Origin: Triparma columacea
Lineage: Eukaryota > Sar > Bolidophyceae > Parmales > Triparmaceae
Length of the DNA: 33,387 nt
Direction of reading: 5' to 3'
NCBI GenBank assembly: GCA_030267965.1
Contig: BRYA01000977.1
Coordinates: 1-33,387 of the forward strand
Position 1 is the stretch's first letter. Each line of letters opens with the position of its first letter. A program made the position numbers and the translations under genes. Below the pieces are notes generated by a model. That model did no database searches and was not told the origin of the DNA. It saw nothing but the letters and a program-made list of their open reading frames with translations. Positions 10,901 to 20,629 of the stretch are shown piece by piece.

Positions 10901-12123
10901 ACACCTTCCGACCAAGTCGCTCTTAATATATGACTCTGCAACACACCGATTGAATTTAAACGTCGTGTTATTACTGCTTGGAGATGGGTTGTACGGAGGG
11001 TTAAAGATGCCATGTAGGTTTGGAACGGGAGGATGTGGAAATTCTTAGGGTAATGGAGACCGAAGGTTACGCTGGAACTGAGAGAGAGGGGGGGGGAGGG
11101 AAGAAGGGGGGAGAGAACGTTAGGGGGGTTTTAGGGATACGGAGTTTAAGAGACGAGGTACCTTTGAGACGAGATTAATTTTTTTGTCGTCCTCCCACCC
11201 CCTCACCACCCGCTCCCTCTCCATCTCTCTCTCTTTATCTCTTACCTCCATTCCCATCCGATTGGGAAAGTTTCAACCCACCCTCTTACAGGGTTCCCAA
11301 GTGTTCTCTTCGCGTCCTTCAACGCTTCATGCAACTGCGTGCATTCATGTAACTGCAGGCTCCTTAAACTCAAAATCAAGCTCTCCGCTATTTGGCTCGG
11401 TACAGCGGAGTGTGGTATACCCGTATTCGGGTTTTGGGTACGTGGGTGGAGGGAGGGGAAGGAGGAGGTTAAAGAGGAGGAACGGGTTAAGGAGAGACGG
11501 GGGGGGTTGGATGAGGTACTTCGTGGGGGAGAGGTGGGGGGGGAGAGGAGGTTGGGACTGGGGAGGGGGGGGTTAGGAGGGGAGGGGGGAAACATTATTG
11601 GAGGTTGCACCATAGCTTCAAGCGGTGCTGGAAAGAGCTCAATCGACGAGCTGATGATCACTCCGAGTTGGGGTTACTACAAGGTGAATCTGCAATAGGG
11701 GGGGGAACATTTACAGCTGACGAGTCATAAAATCCCATGGAGCTAGAATTGGCGTTTCCCGGAAGTGGCGTTTTCCATAATTGGCGTTTCCTCCTCTACT
11801 CACCCTTGGTTGTTAAATCCTCCCAACTGGTTCTGTTGAATTTGTTGTTGATTAGTCCCCTGCATGGATGTAATATGGTTCATGGCAAGCACTCCTCTAA
11901 CCAGGCCTTTAACTCTACTAGTATGGTGGAAGTGGTGACCGGATATACTCTGGTGGCTAGCGGATGTGTTTAGAGAGTGAAGGGCATTGAGGGGGGCTGA
12001 TGAAGGATGTGGGGATGTTACTATTGTTGACTGTCTTGTTGTTCTTGAGGGTGATTGGATTGTTATGTTAGGTGGGAGGGTAGGTGGAGGAGTAGGTTGA
12101 GGAGGAGGAGGTGGGTTAGACAT
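7932..12123 (-). CDS. NCA2: NCA2-family mitochondrial membrane protein (10 exons)
   Basis: Exons in transcription order: 12123-11804, 11395-11246, 11077-10771, 10522-10242, 10110-9985, 9800-9705, 9600-9344, 9216-8819, 8681-8613, 8471-7932, joining in phase to 847 residues. Donors are GTGAG except GTAAG after exon 2. NCA2 (nuclear control of ATPase 2) is a mitochondrial membrane protein which in yeast affects expression of mitochondrial ATP synthase subunits 6 and 8. The family signature is clear in the C-terminal third: GDIVRMSLIEMQFLKKEL at about 612, IDDLMEANE, a hydrophobic segment in exon 9 (VGSMVPAGVGIWFL), a LRSILLDMERLL block and a final QILGRMARTYEFL. Another membrane helix lies in exon 7 (WYYVFAVPVALTGAVMV). 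The Pro/Ser-rich first exon is unusual and makes the protein longer than typical members. No upstream in-frame ATG was seen. Exons 1-2 are the least certain; the 408-base first intron could hide a small exon. Confidence 0.8.
9303..9315. repeat. Two-unit interstitial telomeric motif in NCA2 intron
   Basis: TAACCCTAACCCT, same orientation as the chromosome end, inside intron 9217-9343 of the NCA2 gene. At two units it is short enough to be chance, although single CCCTAA motifs also occur nearby at 10718. Confidence 0.6.
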
Positions 12124-12432
12124 TTTGTGTGATGATACTGATGATGATGATGCTTGCGATGATGCTGATGGTGATGGTTGTGATGATGATGGGAGTGTCG
12201 ATGAAGGTGTGATTGACTGATGCCTTTTTAATGCCTGTTTGGGGTTTATTTGCTAGTTAAAATGTATGTGTATGTATCGCGATCTTCCTATGATGCAACG
12301 GTATTAGAATTTAGACTTATTTAGGAGAGTTTGCCTAATTTTGGAGGAGAATAAATTCACTCAATTTTCAGGATCTGAAAAAAATCTGAAAGACCGGGTG
12401 ATCACTGAATCTCCAATTTTTGTCCGAGAATA
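12124..12432. promoter_or_regulatory. Divergent promoter region with GAT-rich repeat
   Basis: A 309-base space between the starts of the NCA2 gene (minus) and the zinc-finger gene (plus), so it should carry both promoters. Positions 12130-12205 are an impure TGA/GAT trinucleotide repeat, probably transcribed in the NCA2 5' leader. No minus-strand ATG occurs in this interval, which supports the NCA2 start at 12123. No defined promoter motif is recognised. Confidence 0.45.
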
Positions 12433-13599
12433 ATGATGTCGCATGTCCCGGTACCTTGTTGGGAGCCGAGGTCCAATATTAGCAGGTTTGCGCCTAGTAC
12501 CACCAAAATTGATGAATTCGTGTTGGAAGAAGTTGTACAGGAGGACCTTGGTATCCTTGCTGAGTTTCAAGGAGGGAACAAGAGTACATCGACAGCGGGT
12601 GGTGTAGAAGAATCGCAAAGCGAGGCTGATGTAAAAGAGGATGATGTGGTACGGCATGATCTTCTTGTTTGCCAACCATGTGACGAGTATGTGGAGGTTG
12701 TTGCTGAAAGGAAGACTAACAGCAGTGGGGTTGGAGTGGTGGGGGTAAATGGACAGGTTGCTGCGAGGTTGTATGAGTACGACAAGGAAGAAAAAGATGA
12801 GAGGCCTTACCGCTGCAAACAAAGGGGATGCAAATATAGGGCAAAGGAGAGAAGCAGCATCAAGAGGCACCTTGCTCATACTCACAATATTGGCGTAACG
12901 TGGCATCCATGCCCGCAAGAAGGATGTGAACATAAGATGAAGCAGAGAGGTGACATCAAGAAGCACCTTGCTAGTATTCACGATACTGGCATAACCTGGC
13001 ATTCATGCCCACAAGAAGGGTGTGAATATAAGGCGAAGCAGAGAAGCGATATCAAGCGGCACCTTGCAGATGTTCACGATATTGGCGTAACCTGGCATTC
13101 ATGCCCGCAAGAAGGGTGTGAATATAAGACAAAGCAGAGATCTCACATCAACATACACCTTGCAGATATTCACGATATTGGCGTAACCTGGCACACATGC
13201 ACGCAAGAGGGGTGTGAATTCAAGGCGAAGCAGAGATCCAACCTCAAGAAGCACCTTTCTAATATTCACGATATTGGCGTAACTTGGCATATATGCCCGC
13301 AAGAAGGGTGTGAATATAAGGCGAAGGAGAGAAACAGTATCAAGTTACACCTTGCTAGTATTCACGATATTGGTGTAACTTGGCATACATGCCCGCAAGA
13401 AGGATGTGAATATAAGTCGAAGAAGAGAGGCACTATCAAGATACACCTTGCAGGTATTCACGATATTGGCGTAACATGGCATGCATGCCCGCAAGAAGGG
13501 TGTGAATATAAGGCAAAGAGGAGAGGGAGTATCAAGAAACATCTTGCTCGTATTCACAAAATTGGCGTAACCTGGCATACATGCCCGGTTGAAGGGTGA
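12433..13599 (+). CDS. Tandem C2H2 zinc-finger protein, last finger cut by TGA
   Basis: Intronless 388-residue frame with two adjacent start codons (12433 and 12436). The first 120 residues are acidic and mostly disordered. From about residue 126 come eight complete fingers of the form C-x4-C-x12-H-x4-H, repeated every 32 residues (96 bases), with consensus CPQEGCEYKAKQR before the helix and the linker HDIGVTWH instead of the usual TGEKP. Such arrays are normally nucleic-acid-binding, so a nuclear DNA- or RNA-binding role is likely; the target is unknown. The ninth finger breaks at TGA 13597-13599, where the second zinc-binding Cys is expected, yet the same frame continues with a finger-like sequence to TGA 13684-13686. 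Similar arrays with this style of linker occur, as I recall, in diatom genomes. Confidence 0.8.
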   Translation: MMSHVPVPCWEPRSNISRFAPSTTKIDEFVLEEVVQEDLGILAEFQGGNKSTSTAGGVEESQSEADVKEDDVVRHDLLVCQPCDEYVEVVAERKTNSSGVGVVGVNGQVAARLYEYDKEEKDERPYRCKQRGCKYRAKERSSIKRHLAHTHNIGVTWHPCPQEGCEHKMKQRGDIKKHLASIHDTGITWHSCPQEGCEYKAKQRSDIKRHLADVHDIGVTWHSCPQEGCEYKTKQRSHINIHLADIHDIGVTWHTCTQEGCEFKAKQRSNLKKHLSNIHDIGVTWHICPQEGCEYKAKERNSIKLHLASIHDIGVTWHTCPQEGCEYKSKKRGTIKIHLAGIHDIGVTWHACPQEGCEYKAKRRGSIKKHLARIHKIGVTWHTCPVEG

Positions 13600-13647
13600 A
13601 AGTATAAGTCGAAGCGGAATTTCAAACTCAAGGAACACTTTGCTAAT
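12808..13647 (+). repeat. 96-base tandem repeat of zinc-finger units
   Basis: About 8.5 units of 96 bases, visible from the recurring core ATTGGCGTAAC (for example at 13081 and 13177) and GAAGGRTGTGAATATAAG. Units differ mainly at the finger-helix positions, as expected when DNA contacts diversify while the framework is kept. The array continues past the stop codon into a degenerate ninth unit, showing that the last finger was once coding or can be read through. Confidence 0.85.
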
Positions 13648-13686
13648 AGACATGTTGCTAAGAAACAACATTTGCGTTGTACATGA
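13600..13686 (+). pseudogene. Remnant ninth zinc finger after in-frame TGA
   Basis: Directly after TGA 13597-13599 the same frame reads KYKSKRNFKLKEHFANRH, which keeps the finger spacing and both His ligands, then about ten more residues to TGA at 13684-13686. The base change from a Cys codon (TGT or TGC) to TGA is a single substitution. It may be a recent nonsense mutation, a sequencing error or a readthrough site. Confidence 0.6.
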
Positions 13687-13925
13687 CCATGCAAGTAGGG
13701 CATTTTTTCTTCTTTCTGATCCTCGATTTTGTGATTTGCACCTCGCTCTCTCCCAAGTCACGACTTCAATTAAAATTCGATTGAAACGTTTTGAATCTCG
13801 TACGATCGAATCGATCCACATAATAAGTCATAATACACAAGTCCACAACTTGATAGTCGTATAAACGCGTTGTTTGTGATTCATTCTTCTTCCCATCGGA
13901 CCGTAAATCTTCCGCAAATCCTCCA

Positions 13926-16900
13926 ATGGCCAATTCTCTAGATTCTGGTGTTGATAGTAGTGGCGTTGATAGTAGGAGTGGTGTTGATAGCTCAATTGAC
14001 GTCCCAAGTGACATCACAACAACATCACAACAAGCATTACCTCCATCTCCTCCATTTAGCGGTACCCTGTACAAGAAGCGTGACCATTTTGCAACATATC
14101 GTCCAAGATTGTTCGTTTTAGATGATACACTACTACACTATTACTATTCATCGTCCGATCCGTCACCAGCTAAATCGATATATCTTACGGGATGTACTAT
14201 TAAAGATTGCGGACAGATACTTGTTGAAGGAAGAAATATGAGAGGGATACAAGTTAGTCATAGAGCTACAGCTAAAGCTTATAACTTAGCAGCTGAGGAT
14301 AATCAGGTGAGGAACGGAGGGATGGAGGAATGGAGGAATGGAGATGGAGAGAAAGAGAGAACGAGAGAAGGAGAGAAGGACAATCTGATGTGATTGATGA
14401 AAGTGCCTGAACTATAGCGACATTGCTCATGGGTTATCTTTGCTCAACATATAAATTTGCTCAACATCGCCTCCAACCTCCTTTCACCTCCCCTCCCCCC
14501 CCTTAGGATGGTGAAATGTGGTTAGAAAAACTCCACCGCGCCAGCAAGCCCAACGGCACCACCTCCCAAAGGCTTGACGACGAGGAGCCAAGCTTCACTT
14601 CAGGTTCTTCTCAGCCTCTCCCCCCCACACCAATGTCCCGTGCTCCCTCCCTCTCCTTCCCCCCCTCTGCGGGTTCCACACCCTCCCAAAGGGAGGTACC
14701 GAAGGTACCGGTTCTCCCTAGGTATGAAAACGTACCGGCACCGTACCCTGAGCTACTGGAAACGTCCTTTAAGGAAATTGAATCACTAACAAACACTAAG
14801 CTACCGACGGTGGAGGGACAAACCAACGGACCTTGGAAGGTGAGAGGAACGGGGGTTGGGGAGGATGGAAGGGGGGGGGGGGGGACAGCAAAACTATTTT
14901 AAGGGATAGGGACAAAAGAACAAAAGGGACGCCCACACACAACAACGGCTCACTCTACCCCTCCCCCTCCCCCCTCCCCCCCCCCCCACACACCACCACA
15001 GTTCCTCTTCTCCAAGAAGGGTGTCCTAGCCGCAACAAAGTCCGGTCCCAACGTGACCGTCCGTGGTGACTCCACCATGCCCTACCCTCCTCTCGCCGTC
15101 CTGAACACTGTCATAAACATCTACAAGAAGTCCCTTTACGACAACCAGTTCGACGTCGGTAAGAGGCTCATCACTTACAACCACCACACCTTCGTTGACT
15201 ACCTAAGGTTCAAAGCAGTCTGGCCGACGTCTACGAGGGATTTATGTAACATCGTTACGTGGAAGGTAGACAACGGGAGAATCGTACTCGTCGCTAAAGC
15301 ATTTAAGGACGAGTTGGTATGCCCAAAGGTGAAAGGAAACGTTCGCGCAGAGGCAGTGACCGCAGGCTGGGTTATCTCTGAGGTTAAGCTGGACGACGGG
15401 AGCAGGGGCAGTAGGGTCCACATTGTCGTTTGCTCTGACTTGAAGGGGAGCTTGCCCGGGAACATTAAGAGCCTTGTCACGCAACAGCAGGCTATGTTCC
15501 CGGTCATTATAGGGAGGTGGATGAAGGACAACGAGAACACCGAGGATAAAAGGTTTGACGTTAGGGTTGAGGAGAGGACCGTCATCGAAGGTGTCATTAA
15601 GAAGCTACCAAACGACCTCAGGGTAGGGGTTAAGAAACCCCCTCCAACCGGAGCAGAGATTAAGGGCGTTAAGCTAGACCCGCAAAACAACCCGCGAATC
15701 ACGAACCCTACCCCGACACCATCACGCTCGCCCCCCGACGGAACGACGACGCGTTTGAGTACCTCACTACTAAACTCCGCTCTCGGACGATCCTCCCCCA
15801 CCCCGGCTTTTACACCCTCAACAAACTCCAACAACAACAAGGGCTCCTCGTACGGCGTGGTGTACGAATGTAAAGGGAAGGTAATTGGTAAACCTACGGT
15901 TATGTTCACGAGCATCGCACTTTTCCTACCGGTTATACTTTGGACCGTCTCGAAATACTATTTACCTGAACCAGTTAGGTGAGAGAAAAGGGGGGGGGGT
16001 GTGGGGGGGGAGGGGGGATGATTTTCTCTATTTTATATGTTTTTGTCACAAACGTTCCAAACAAACTAACACAACACCATCGCATTTACTCCCCCTCCTC
16101 CTCCCTTCCCTCAGTTCGTCCCGTGGTTTCCTTTTCCTCCTCGGTTTAATCGTCGGTCTCCGCACCTTCGCTACCCGTCGTCTAGGTCGTCCCATGTCCT
16201 ACGCCGACGGGTCCACCGTGGGACTTTGCGGGAACGGGAACGGAGGCATGGGTGAGGTTAAGGCGAAATTTAACGTGGATTTGAAGAAGATTTTAAGATA
16301 TATACAAAAGGAGAAGGGGGGGAATAAAAGACCAGGAACCAAGGTGAGGGGAAAGGGCGTCAGTGAAAACAATTACGGCGTGAAATAGATGAGGAGTTAC
16401 ATCCTTTTTTTTACCAAACTAACCCACATCAAACAAATAACTCAGGGCAAGGCAAACGAGGACGGCAGCATAGCCGTAACTCACATCGCTCTCAAGGCCC
16501 TCGCCCTAACCCTCCGCGAGATGCCCATCTTCAACGGCCGTCGCGTGAACCTGCCTCTAATAGGTGTTTCCGGTTGGTACCCCAACGCAGGCGTCGACGT
16601 CAGCACGACGGCGGGAAGACCTGAGAACGGGGTTAAGGGGATCGTCAAACTTAGAGACGCTGACGGGATGGGGGTCAAGGATATCAGCAGAGAGATCGCT
16701 GTTAGGGCTAACGGGAGGAAGGAGGGGTGGGGAGGGGACGCCGCTGTACCGGGGTTCTTGAAGAAACCTATGGAGGTACTCAGCGAACAGCTTGACTTAC
16801 CTGTCAAGGGGCTAGGACTGGGGGGGAGGAAATTCGGGAGCGCTCTGGTTATCACCAGCCCAAACAACGACGGCTCTGAGGTAGACATGACCGTCTCCCC

Positions 16901-17126
16901 CATCCGTCGCGCCCCAGGCTCAGGCTCAGGTCCCAACATAATCCTAGTAGTAGGAGGCGTACAGATCCTACCCTCCTTCAGCAAGGAACCGAGGAGCGCG
17001 ATCGCGAGGCCGGTGCTGAGCATTAGCGTCACGTTCGACGTGGAGGTTGCGAACGTGGCAACGTGCAGGATGTTCGCGGAGAAACTTCAAAACAGGATGA
17101 GGAACCCTGAATTGCTTGAGGAGTAA
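13926..17126 (+). CDS. PH-START-membrane hairpin-E2 acyltransferase-like fusion protein
   Basis: Five exons, 13926-14306, 14507-14839, 15002-15978, 16115-16343 and 16446-17126, all with GTGAG donors and matching phases, give 866 residues. After a Ser/Asp-rich leader comes a PH domain (about 45-140: GTLYKKRDHFATYRPRLFVL to the exon-2 helix MWLEKLHRA), then a disordered linker, and a START lipid-binding domain (about 255-460). Two hydrophobic helices (about 540-557 and 565-582) could form a membrane hairpin. The last 230 residues resemble the catalytic domain of 2-oxoacid dehydrogenase E2: FNVDLKKILRYI, then VTHIALKALALTLREMPIFNG, and LSISVTFDVEVANVATCRMF, where E2 enzymes have the DHRxxDG motif. 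The His and Asp are replaced, so acyltransferase activity is unlikely. PH and START domains suggest phosphoinositide and lipid binding at a membrane contact; this is inference. Confidence 0.85.
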
Positions 17127-17272
17127 GGGGTGGGGGGGGGGGAGAGAGAGAAGAACGGGGGGGGGAAGAGAGAGGGGGGAGAGAGGGGATTGGAGATTGG
17201 GGAGAAGGGAAAGGATATCAAAAGTTTAAAAGAAAAGAAACCCTGCACGTCCTTTTAACGCATTCCTTGTCC

Positions 17273-18319
17273 TTACTTCTTCTTGATGACAAACACGAGC
17301 TCCTTGAACTCTGTCATGCCCGCATTCAGCCACCTCTTGACGTCCTCCTCAAACCTCTTATCCCTCACATAGTCAATGGTCTCCACCAGCTCCACGCTTT
17401 CTACCCAATCCAGGCCCTCGTACATCCCTTTAACGTCCTCCTCTGAAACAGAGTACGGTGGTCCGTCCTTCAAAGCCTTGGGATCTCCCGCCTCCCTCCA
17501 GAAGGTGCTCAGGAGCATGACGGCACCAGGGGCCATGGTTAATCCCATGGTCGAGGCGTACTTGGGACGCATCTTGGGCTCGATCGCGACGAGGCTGGCG
17601 CGATCCCAGACACCGTCGAAGGTGGATGAAATTGAGGAACCTAGGAGGAAGAAATCTCCGTGGAGGATCTTGAGGGAGGAGGAGGTGGACTTATCGGAAC
17701 CGATGAAAGTCTCAAAGAAAGGCTGTATGGTAGAAGACGCAGACGAGAGGAGTAATGGGTGAGAATGAGTCGGGGGGGGGGGGCTCAAAAAGCAACTTTC
17801 CGCAAGCCTAAGCCTCCCAATTTTCAAACACTCACCTTGTACTCCCCAGTGTCGGTCTGGGAATCGAAGGAAATGCGGTCAGCGTTCTCAGCGCCAAACT
17901 CTACGATGGCTTTTAGGATCCCTTCAACACCGACAGTCTCATGACCTTTTCCAGTAATCCAATGCAGGTCCACGGTCTTACCGCAAAGAGGAACGAGAAT
18001 CTTACCCCTACCCTTCAACACCGCGTCGTAGTGCTTCAAAAGAGTGTGGTGGATCTCCTCTCTCTGCCACCTGGTTGTGTTAGACGACCACTTGCCATTC
18101 CATACAGCGAGGTTCGAAGAAGTCTCTGATGTAGCTGGTAGGCCTAGGAAAGAACGGAAGGTTGGGGACGTCTTTACGAAGTATGCTGCAATTTGCGAAG
18201 GGAAGCGAGACGGGGCGCGTTAGCTACAGTCGGTGCCTCGTGGTTCCCTTTTCCTTGTAGCGCCAAGGCTCCTCACCGAGAGCACAAGTGCAGCTAAATA
18301 CGAGCGCGGAGTTCTTCAT
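17273..18319 (-). CDS. Thiopurine S-methyltransferase-like enzyme, possibly plastid-targeted
   Basis: Exons 18319-18277, 18185-17836 and 17722-17273 join in phase to 280 residues. The SAM-binding motif KILVPLCGKTVDLHW...GHETVGVE and the downstream GDFF, FDGVWDRASLVAI, MRPKYA and GPPYSV blocks are those of the TPMT family, which transfers a methyl group from S-adenosylmethionine to thiols and, in some members, selenium or halides. Human TPMT is 245 residues; the extra length here is N-terminal. Residues 1-14 look like a signal peptide core ending in CALA, followed by YF and a Ser/Thr/Arg-rich stretch, reminiscent of the bipartite plastid presequences of stramenopile algae. The start ATG follows an intron-like acceptor (CTCTATCCGCACAG), so an untranslated first exon probably exists upstream. 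Converges on the PH-START gene, 146 bases apart. Confidence 0.85.
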
Positions 18320-18644
18320 CGCTGTGCGGATAGAGGGTGTGTTAGAGGGGGGGTGAGGGAATGGATGAAACTGGGGTGTCCGATCACGATCTTCTGATTC
18401 AATAAAAGCTTGATTTGGGGATTCAAATATGCTTCTCCTTGATGGTATGACAATTGAAATCCGTGTTACGTGACTTAATTTCAAATGCGTGACCACACAA
18501 CTTACTTTTCAAAGTGTTCTATTTTGCTCAACATTTCTTTCCAACTTTCTCCTCGTTTCGCGTCTAAATCACATCGAAAATCTGCTGTACCATCTTTCTT
18601 ATACAACTCCTTCTCGGGTCTGAGTGAAATATTTGCTCCACGTG
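18320..18644. promoter_or_regulatory. Divergent promoter region, TPMT-like and SET genes
   Basis: 325 bases separate the two start codons. The minus strand has a C-rich tract, a CTAAC sequence and CAG just before the TPMT-like ATG, suggesting the 3' end of a 5'-leader intron; I could not find its donor. On the plus strand the 150 bases before the SET gene are T/C-rich. No recognisable promoter element. Confidence 0.4.
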
Positions 18645-19214
18645 ATGTCTGTTGTCCCTACACTCTCCCCACTTCCCTCGACAATTCCAAACTCTGGCCT
18701 AGGCCTCTTTCTAACCTCCGCTTCAGGCGGTTCAATACCCTCCGGTTCCCTCGTCTGTAACTACACGGGCTCAATCGTGACGACCAAGGAAGTCGCAACC
18801 CTCCCAAAATACAAGGACCGCCTTGACGGTGGTTACCTTCTCCGCATCGGTCACAGCCCATCCTTAAATTGCATCGCATGGCTAGACGGGGAGGACGTGG
18901 ACGCCGGGGGTATGGGGCGCTACATAAACGACCCCTTGAACGACCTTGCTTACAACGTCGAGTTCGTGAAGCTTCCCACCGAAGATCCCCCCCGCGTTGA
19001 GATTCGTGCGACGCGGAAAATCTACGCCGGGGAAGAGCTGTTCGTGAGCTACGGGAAGGGGTACTGGATGAAGCGAAAGGGGCGGAGAGTCGGCGTTAAG
19101 GAGTTGGGGGAATTGTACTGGAGGGTTAAGCAGATGGGGGGGGAGGTTGAGGGGACGAGGGGGGAGATTGCAGAGGCTTGGGGGAGAGGGAATCAGGGGG
19201 GGGCACAAGCCTGA
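18645..19214 (+). CDS. Small SET-domain protein (lysine methyltransferase family)
   Basis: 189 residues, no intron, from ATG 18645; the frame is open a further seven codons but starts there with GTG. It is almost entirely one SET domain: GLGLF near residue 20, IPSGSLVCNYTG near 34, the core MGRYINDPLND-YNVEF near 92-107 and the closing RKIYAGEELFVSYGKGYW near 120-140, followed by a short basic, Gly-rich tail. SET proteins transfer methyl from S-adenosylmethionine to protein lysines. The canonical NHS after RFI is replaced by NDP, and neither pre-SET nor post-SET cysteines are present, so it is closer to the PR/SET style than to histone H3K4/K9 enzymes. Substrate cannot be told. An unseen upstream exon is possible. 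It converges on the J-like gene, 161 bases apart. Confidence 0.75.
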   Translation: MSVVPTLSPLPSTIPNSGLGLFLTSASGGSIPSGSLVCNYTGSIVTTKEVATLPKYKDRLDGGYLLRIGHSPSLNCIAWLDGEDVDAGGMGRYINDPLNDLAYNVEFVKLPTEDPPRVEIRATRKIYAGEELFVSYGKGYWMKRKGRRVGVKELGELYWRVKQMGGEVEGTRGEIAEAWGRGNQGGAQA

Positions 19215-19375
19215 GTATATATTGTAGTTATTTTGCTTTTTATTAAAAAGTGAGGGGTAGGAACCCTACGCCGCCTCGAAAACAAAACGTTCTTGAATCC
19301 AAGGTTTTTTATTGAATCTGGGAGGCCTTTGGCCCTCCCTTTCTATTCCTCCACTTTCAAATCCACTCCTCCACC

Positions 19376-20587
19376 CTACCATATCCCCCCCAATCCACCT
19401 CCGCTCCCTCCTCTTCCACTCCCACCCCAAAGTCCCCCACCACCTCCAACCTCCTTCTCTTTCTCCTTATCAGCCCCTCCTCCGCCGAATCCAAGTTCGT
19501 CGAGTATACTTGTCCCGGTCGCCAGGCTTCCCCCTCCCCCCATCCCTCCGAGTCCTCCCCCAAGTCCCCCTCCAAGTCCTCCCCCCAAGCTCCCCAAATC
19601 GAAGCCCCCGAGTCCCCTCAAGTCCCCTCCCTCCTTCCCGCTAAGATCTCCGCTCCCAGGAACCCCACCCGCGCCCCATAGCCCGGCGCCTACGCCTTCC
19701 TCAGAGCTCGCTGCCCCAATTCCAAGACCTCCGGCTGCGCCGAACGCGCTGGATATAGCGTCCTGACTAGAGCTCCTTACAGGTATGGGCATTGGCTGCG
19801 CTGCGATACTAGGCGACGGCTGCTCCTTCGGTCTGCTTACCGTCATCTGAGGTGTCCCAAAATTCGGCACGAACTCACGGGCCGTTGCTCGGATCTCTCC
19901 CTCCTCCGTAGGCGGTGCTGCGAGGCCTGGAGGAGGCGGTGGTAGTGGGTTAACGCTTCCTGAAGAGTTCGCCTTCTTCCTCGGCTTTGCACCACCAGGT
20001 AGCGGTGTCTCTCCCTTCTGTTTCCCTGCCTTCTTCGGCGGTCCCCCTCCGAGCTCTGGGAACTCCTCTTCGTTGTCGACTGCTAGGTTAACCTCCTCCT
20101 CCTCGACAACCTCCTCGTGCTGAACGTATCCCTCAGCCACCGCCCCGTAGACGTCAATCGGGTACCCGTTCTCGTCCACCGGATTCCCGTACTCGTCCAC
20201 GTAGTACATGGGCTGAGTTGGGGCGTACGCCTCCTCCCCGTAGCCCTGGTAGTACATCTCCATGCCCTCCTGGTGGGCGATCTGGGGAGTGTAGAGGCCT
20301 CCGTTTGCGTTGATCTGCTCCTGTAGCTGCTGCTGAAGTAGTGCCTGCTCCGCGAGGACCGCGTCCTCCTTCTCCTTAGCCTTCTCTTCCTCTAGCTTGC
20401 GTTTCTTCTCCTCCTCCTCGAGCTGCCTCTGCTTGGCTTCCTCCCTCTGCACCTTGACCCTCTGGTTGTTCCAGTTCCTGTTGATCTCTCTTTGCTTCTC
20501 CTTCAGGTCTTGCAGCCTCTTAAGCTCGGCAGCCTCCTCTAAGAGCTGCTGGGGCGTCTTGGTCGACACTGGCGGGCTTTGGCGTAA

Positions 20588-20629
<42 letters not shown>

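Noticed and set aside
11600..11661. Possible extra NCA2 exon (SSIELFPAPLEAM) in the first intron
   Set aside because: It has an acceptor-like CATCAG but only GTGCAA as a donor, and its end phase does not fit the next exon, while direct joining of the flanking exons does.
12361..13002. 213-codon minus-strand open frame opposite the zinc-finger gene
   Set aside because: It is the antisense shadow of the 96-base repeat; the plus frame has proper zinc ligands in every unit and the minus frame has no recognisable domain.
13597..13599. Selenocysteine insertion at the zinc-finger TGA as the main explanation
   Set aside because: Selenocysteine as a structural zinc-finger ligand has no precedent that I know, and no SECIS can be recognised by eye; kept only as a check within the finding.
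12808..13647. Regularly spaced 96-base repeats considered as a CRISPR-like array
   Set aside because: The repeats are contiguous coding units with conserved Cys and His codons, without unique spacers, in a eukaryotic chromosome.
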